Shown: one piece after another, positions 60,667 through 64,000 of the stretch
Layout: every line of letters starts with the position of its first letter
Position numbering within the stretch: the first letter of the stretch is position 1
Origin: Maribacter spongiicola
GTDB taxonomy: Bacteria; Bacteroidota; Bacteroidia; Flavobacteriales; Flavobacteriaceae
DNA length: 64,000 bases
Reading direction: 5' to 3'
Assembly: GCF_004364165.1 (NCBI RefSeq)
Contig: NZ_SOAY01000010.1
Span: forward strand, 1-64,000
Program-made: the position numbers and the translations under genes
Notes under the pieces: model-generated
The model's database searches: none
What the model saw: the letters and a program-made list of their open reading frames with translations, nothing else
Told to the model about the DNA's origin: nothing

Positions 60667-62685
60667 TTATTCATACGTTGGGTCGAATAATAAACCTTTA
60701 TTTTGTTTTGCTTCTGCTTCAATTTCCTTACTTGTTAATTCAGAAAGTTCTTCAAGTCTTTTACCAACTACAAAATATGGTTTTTTCTTATCGAATTTTT
60801 TCAATTCAAGCTTTACTGCTTCTATTTTATCTATCAGTTCTTTTATTTTCGAATCAGAGTCTGATAGCTTTTTTTGAATTTCTTTTCGGTCTGTAGTTTG
60901 AGTTAAGTCAGTTAAATTCAAATTTTCACTTAATTCTATAAGCTCACTTTTTAATTCTGTGTTAGAAAATTTGTTTTTAGATATGTAGGTTGTTATTTGC
61001 TTGAGTTTCGTTTCAATTTTTTTGAGGTATGACCTTTCTACTTTTAAAGGTTCTAATTTTCTCGAATTGTTGTAAAAATATATATTTCGAGATTCCAAAA
61101 TATTAAAAAAGAAATGGTCTTGAATAATTGATTTACTTAAAGTCGGTATCCAATCTTTATAAACTGTTTCATAAGCTAAAAGCCATTCTTTGTTATTTAA
61201 ATTGTCCGTATTAATCATTTCAGTTACTGAAGTGAAATCAAAGTTCTTAATTCTGTTATTTTGCTGAAATAAGTCAAGTCCAACAATAATTCCTGTAACG
61301 CTTTTACTTTTAAAAACCATTTCATAAATATCTTTGGTTGGTTGAATTTTAAATTCGTTTAAAATCCAAAGCGACCAAGTCAGTTCAAAATCGTGTTGAT
61401 TTTCGTAGTTCCTTTTGATGATTTCGAAGCAAAATTCTTTTAAGCGTTTTTTTGAAACTAATTTTTCGTAAGTAATTAATAGTTTGGCAATTTTATTTAA
61501 AGAACTTGTCTCAATTAAACCAAGTCTAAAAAGCAAAGATTCAAAATAATCCCAATTTTCCTCTTCAATACGGACAAAATTAAATTTATTTAGAGCTAAT
61601 TTTAGTACGCTATCTTTTGGGTTTTCTTGTGCGTGTCTAAAAGCAATAGAGAAGAAATTCCATATGTCATCTTTTTGGTCATTTTCGGATGGTCTAAAAT
61701 AAAATGATTTTATATCAAGTGCCCAAGGTTTTTCCAATTCACTTTGTGTTCTTGAAATCTCTGTTTTTTCATCATTAATTTTTAATTCAAAATCATTTAG
61801 AATTTTTTTCAATTCCGATAGTCCTATTTGAGCATCTAACTCCGAATTAAAATATAAAGCATAGTCGTCATAATATCTATAACCAAGAAAATCTATCTTT
61901 TTTGATTTTAGTTTTTTTTCAAGATGTTTATCAATATGACAAGCAATTACTTCTGCTATTATGAATGAAGTATCTGGACCAATAGGTATTCCCATTGTTT
62001 GTTGATTTTGACACCACATAAGTCTATCGTCAATATCATTTCCATAAATATTATTAACCTTTAAAGGGTCTGTATTACTTAACGCTCGATTCCTTTTGTA
62101 TTTATCTTTTCCTCCAAATGTTACCCAAGGAACTGAATGAGTATAAATTGATGGATAAAATTTTGCAATATCAGTTTTTAATTGAACAGCATATTTAAAA
62201 GAGTTTATTATGCCCGATTCTTTAAAGAAACTAAAATCATTGTGTTTTACTGAACGCTTGTTTTGTTCAATTTCAGTCTCAATTTGTGGTTTCGTAGTTG
62301 ATAAATTAGAATCATTAAATAGTTTTGCAATCTCTGTATAATTGTCAACAATTGCTTGGGATAATTTACCTTGGTGAATTGGGTTTGGTATTTTAATTAT
62401 TTTTCTTGCTATTCCACTTTTTGGAATATTAAATTGGCTACAATCAGAATAATTTAGTCGATTTTTAAAGATTTGTTTTAATCTAACTTTTTTTTCCGTT
62501 TTTTCAGGTCTGGATAGACCTGTCATAGTATTAACAGAATTCTGCAATGCTGTTAAACTTGCATTTTTGGTCGAATCAGCTAATGCCGATATATTCGAAA
62601 AATCGTTACCAAATAATTCAGTAAAGAATGATGGCGGAAGCTCTTTAGGAAAGTATCCTTTATTCAATAAATGTTTAATGTTCAT
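60667..62685 (-). CDS. Reverse transcriptase, abortive-infection/unknown-group (DRT) type
   Basis: A 672-aa protein with an RT core and a large C-terminal region. The N-terminus has GYFPKELPPSF (10-20). RT motifs: TDIAKFYPSIYTH (171-183, catalytic Asp172), MGIPIGPDTSFIIAEV (231-246), the catalytic YYDD at 271-274 within YRYYDDYALYF, and LKINDEKTEI (301-310). GxPIGPDTS with a Y-x-DD core is characteristic of Abi/unknown-group RTs, many of which defend against phage (DRT systems). The C-terminal half (about 330-672) is helical, ending in a Lys/Glu coiled coil (about 580-650). No HNH, maturase or retron VTG motif. Bounded by a 14-bp inverted repeat. Class within the group is not assigned. Confidence 0.85.
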   Translation of the reverse strand: MNIKHLLNKGYFPKELPPSFFTELFGNDFSNISALADSTKNASLTALQNSVNTMTGLSRPEKTEKKVRLKQIFKNRLNYSDCSQFNIPKSGIARKIIKIPNPIHQGKLSQAIVDNYTEIAKLFNDSNLSTTKPQIETEIEQNKRSVKHNDFSFFKESGIINSFKYAVQLKTDIAKFYPSIYTHSVPWVTFGGKDKYKRNRALSNTDPLKVNNIYGNDIDDRLMWCQNQQTMGIPIGPDTSFIIAEVIACHIDKHLEKKLKSKKIDFLGYRYYDDYALYFNSELDAQIGLSELKKILNDFELKINDEKTEISRTQSELEKPWALDIKSFYFRPSENDQKDDIWNFFSIAFRHAQENPKDSVLKLALNKFNFVRIEEENWDYFESLLFRLGLIETSSLNKIAKLLITYEKLVSKKRLKEFCFEIIKRNYENQHDFELTWSLWILNEFKIQPTKDIYEMVFKSKSVTGIIVGLDLFQQNNRIKNFDFTSVTEMINTDNLNNKEWLLAYETVYKDWIPTLSKSIIQDHFFFNILESRNIYFYNNSRKLEPLKVERSYLKKIETKLKQITTYISKNKFSNTELKSELIELSENLNLTDLTQTTDRKEIQKKLSDSDSKIKELIDKIEAVKLELKKFDKKKPYFVVGKRLEELSELTSKEIEAEAKQNKGLLFDPTYE

Positions 62686-62697
62686 TCTTTTCTCAAA

Positions 62698-62864
62698 TTA
62701 CTGCCAACAATGGTATAAAGCAACAAGTTACTTTACACCCAAATATTAATTTATAAAATAACATTCTAAAACGGCAGGGGGAAGTAGTTTTTAGAACCGA
62801 CCAACAAGGTAGTATTTTTCTTCAATGCAGCATTACGGTAACCCGTAATCTATTTAAAATAGCC
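62698..62864. repeat. Cassette-type intergenic repeat, copy A (upstream of the RT gene)
   Basis: This stretch aligns with 63666-63794: both begin with a TGCCAA..TGG/TAAAG segment and both contain a strongly matching block (62768-62864 against 63697-63794) that includes an identical 24-bp run beginning CCAACAAGGTAGT. Copy A has about 36 extra bases. Both copies lie immediately upstream of a minus-strand gene start. The left end includes the 14-bp inverted repeat (62699-62712). Confidence 0.8.
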
Positions 62865-62958
62865 GTAACACCTAATCTCTAAATGTTATAGAAGCTATGT
62901 AGGCAAGTTGCGCTAGGTTTTGTTTGTTTTGAGCTCAGTTCTCTATTCTGAGCCGTAT

Positions 62959-63645
62959 TTATTTGTAGAGTTTTGGTTCTGCAATACCTCTTTTGAGCAT
63001 ATTTGACTTATTCATTTCAAAATGATCAATAGTCATCTCGTTATAGTATTCACGAAAGGTAGGCAGGTCAAATTCCTTTCTTAATTTATCAATATTGACG
63101 GAATCAATTAGTCCGTTTTTTGGTATTGATTGTCCAAATGAATTATAGGTTACTTGAGTGCCAAATCTTTGTTTTTTACCTGTATTGATATGTACTCGAT
63201 CTTCAAGCATAGCGTATTCAGATTTACTGCCATTATTTATTGCTATTTCTTTTTTTAATTCTTCTAACATCGCCTGCTGAAATTCAATGTCATTGTCGGC
63301 GTGTTGTATTGATATCCAAAAATCGTGCGATGCCTGTTTTCCTATTTCCTTGTAACCTAAATAGCCATATTTTTTATAAAGCTCTTTTATTTTATTTTGA
63401 TTTAATAGCCCAATACTATCTCTCTGTATTTCAAAGATCTCCCAACCCTTTTCGTACCCATATTTATCGGTTAATGTTACAGGCGGTAGACCTGCGTATT
63501 TTTGGTCAAGAGTTTTTATTGCGTTTAATTCTGTAATAATTTCTGCTTTTTCAGACTCTGGTATTGCATCTGTTTTACAACTAAAAAAACAAATAATAGT
63601 AAAACATAAAATAAATAGGGAAAAGAATTGTTTAAATATTTTCAT
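62959..63645 (-). CDS. Lipoprotein with DUF6624-like domain
   Basis: A 228-aa lipoprotein. The signal peptide carries lipobox FFSC (Cys about residue 23). The mature part contains KYGYLGYKEIGKQASHDFWISIQHADNDIEFQQAML, which fits the DUF6624 pattern (HDFW, QHADxD). No catalytic function is known. It is encoded between two copies of the cassette repeat. AT content and isolation suggest accessory status. Confidence 0.75.
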   Translation of the reverse strand: MKIFKQFFSLFILCFTIICFFSCKTDAIPESEKAEIITELNAIKTLDQKYAGLPPVTLTDKYGYEKGWEIFEIQRDSIGLLNQNKIKELYKKYGYLGYKEIGKQASHDFWISIQHADNDIEFQQAMLEELKKEIAINNGSKSEYAMLEDRVHINTGKKQRFGTQVTYNSFGQSIPKNGLIDSVNIDKLRKEFDLPTFREYYNEMTIDHFEMNKSNMLKRGIAEPKLYK

Positions 63646-63665
63646 TCATTTAAGTTTTTCTCTGT

Positions 63666-63794
63666 TTAATGCCAATATTGGTTTAAAGTAAAAATCAAAA
63701 CTGCACCGGGAAGTAATATTTTAAAACCTACCAACAAGGTAGTATTTTTCTTCAATTTAGCATTACCGGTAACCGTAAACAATATTAAACAGCC
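63666..63794. repeat. Cassette-type intergenic repeat, copy B (upstream of the DUF6624-like gene)
   Basis: Homologous to 62698-62864, with a shorter left part. The shared core contains the identical 24-bp run beginning CCAACAAGGTAGT and a GGTAACC/GTAA-type sequence. It separates the DUF6624-like gene from the next gene on the same strand. Confidence 0.8.
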
Positions 63795-63835
63795 ATATTT
63801 TAATAATGTTTTTCTCAATGAATCAAGAACAGTAT

Positions 63836-64000
63836 TTATTGTTTGGCAAACATAATCTTGCCTCCTCCTTGAAAAAGGATCATGGTGTTTTCAACTGTAT
63901 TGAATTCAAATTTTGCTCCTGCTTGATCAAACTTAAATTTATCTTTTTCAGTTGCTTCAAGTGGAAATGACGGTTGACCTGTACCTTGTGCTATTAACGT
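63836..64000 (-). CDS. C-terminal fragment of a protein, possibly a serine hydrolase with DUF3471-like tail (partial)
   Basis: Reading the minus strand in the frame ending at the TAA at 63836, the last 54 residues are open to the window edge: they begin TLIAQGTGQPSFPLEATEKD and end GGGKIMFAKQ. The pattern Q-TGQPSFPL-x-F is typical of the C-terminal DUF3471 domain found after beta-lactamase-like serine hydrolases. The N-terminal part lies outside the window, so the assignment is tentative. Confidence 0.6.
   Translation of the reverse strand, partial: TLIAQGTGQPSFPLEATEKDKFKFDQAGAKFEFNTVENTMILFQGGGKIMFAKQ

Noticed and set aside
60667-62685. RT as a retron, group II intron or diversity-generating element
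   Set aside because: No VTG retron motif, maturase or HNH domain, intron structure, or template/variable repeat pair was found in the flanking 250-300 bp.
62933-62953. GCTCAG/CTGAGC hairpin as terminator of the DUF6624-like gene
   Set aside because: On the gene's strand it is followed by A-rich, not T-rich, sequence, so it does not qualify as a Rho-independent terminator.

Overview
The window comes from a Bacteroidota chromosome, most likely a member of the Flavobacteriaceae. Supporting evidence: AT-rich DNA, TTTG-N19-TAnnTTTG promoters (clearest upstream of the OmpA and GbsR-type genes) in place of the sigma70 type, almost no Shine-Dalgarno sequences, a moxR-DUF58-bat operon, an IPExxxVDY protein, an OmpA protein with thrombospondin type 3 repeats, and acpP-fabF-rnc synteny. 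I see no rRNA, tRNA, CRISPR array, transposase or phage gene.

Layout, left to right. 1-1.8 kb: a heptamer tandem repeat, a short-chain dehydrogenase and an aldo/keto reductase. 1.9-11 kb: the eight-gene moxR/DUF58/BatD-like/batA-batB-batC-batD-batE operon. 11-15.8 kb: a small exported protein, then a beta-carbonic anhydrase between two SulP anion transporters (probable bicarbonate handling). 15.8-17.3 kb: pheS and a conserved small gene. 17.5-23.8 kb: a GbsR-type regulator with inverted-repeat operators and an RND efflux operon (adaptor, pump, outer-membrane factor). 23.9-25.5 kb: a CYTH protein and DNA polymerase IV. 25.6-32 kb: a small exported protein and a second RND efflux operon. 32.2-39.8 kb: a LOV-like PAS protein, pyk, IPExxxVDY, rnc, fabF, acpP, purN, RNase H and a PfkB kinase. 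39.8-41.7 kb: a long PurF-like protein.

The most striking segment is 41.8-42.7 kb. Five copies of a roughly 70-nt element lie in tandem, all on the + strand, at a regular 196-206 bp period. Each copy has its own Bacteroidota -7 box 5-6 nt upstream, a nearly invariant 41-nt core, and its own Rho-independent terminator. The terminator stem sequence differs between copies while base pairing is kept. This is a five-member tandem small-RNA array and contains no credible coding sequence. It sits between the PurF-like gene and superoxide dismutase.

43.5-52 kb holds an AddA-like helicase/nuclease, kbl, ompA and an AddB-like nuclease. 52-54.2 kb holds a dehydrogenase and a sugar MFS transporter. At 54.2-55.6 kb a Fic gene (class II inhibitory motif, C-terminal winged helix) lies between two 73-bp direct repeats that duplicate the 3' end of the transporter gene, and its upstream region carries four copies of an 11-bp operator-like motif. 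55.6-60.4 kb holds an AraC regulator operon, an epimerase, a Crp/Fnr regulator and a lipoyl-like protein.

The right end (60.4-64 kb) looks accessory. It has a 672-aa reverse transcriptase of the abortive-infection/unknown-group type bounded by a perfect 14-bp inverted repeat, a DUF6624-like lipoprotein, and related intergenic repeats in front of both genes, so the region resembles a gene-cassette array. The window ends inside the C-terminus of a further gene.
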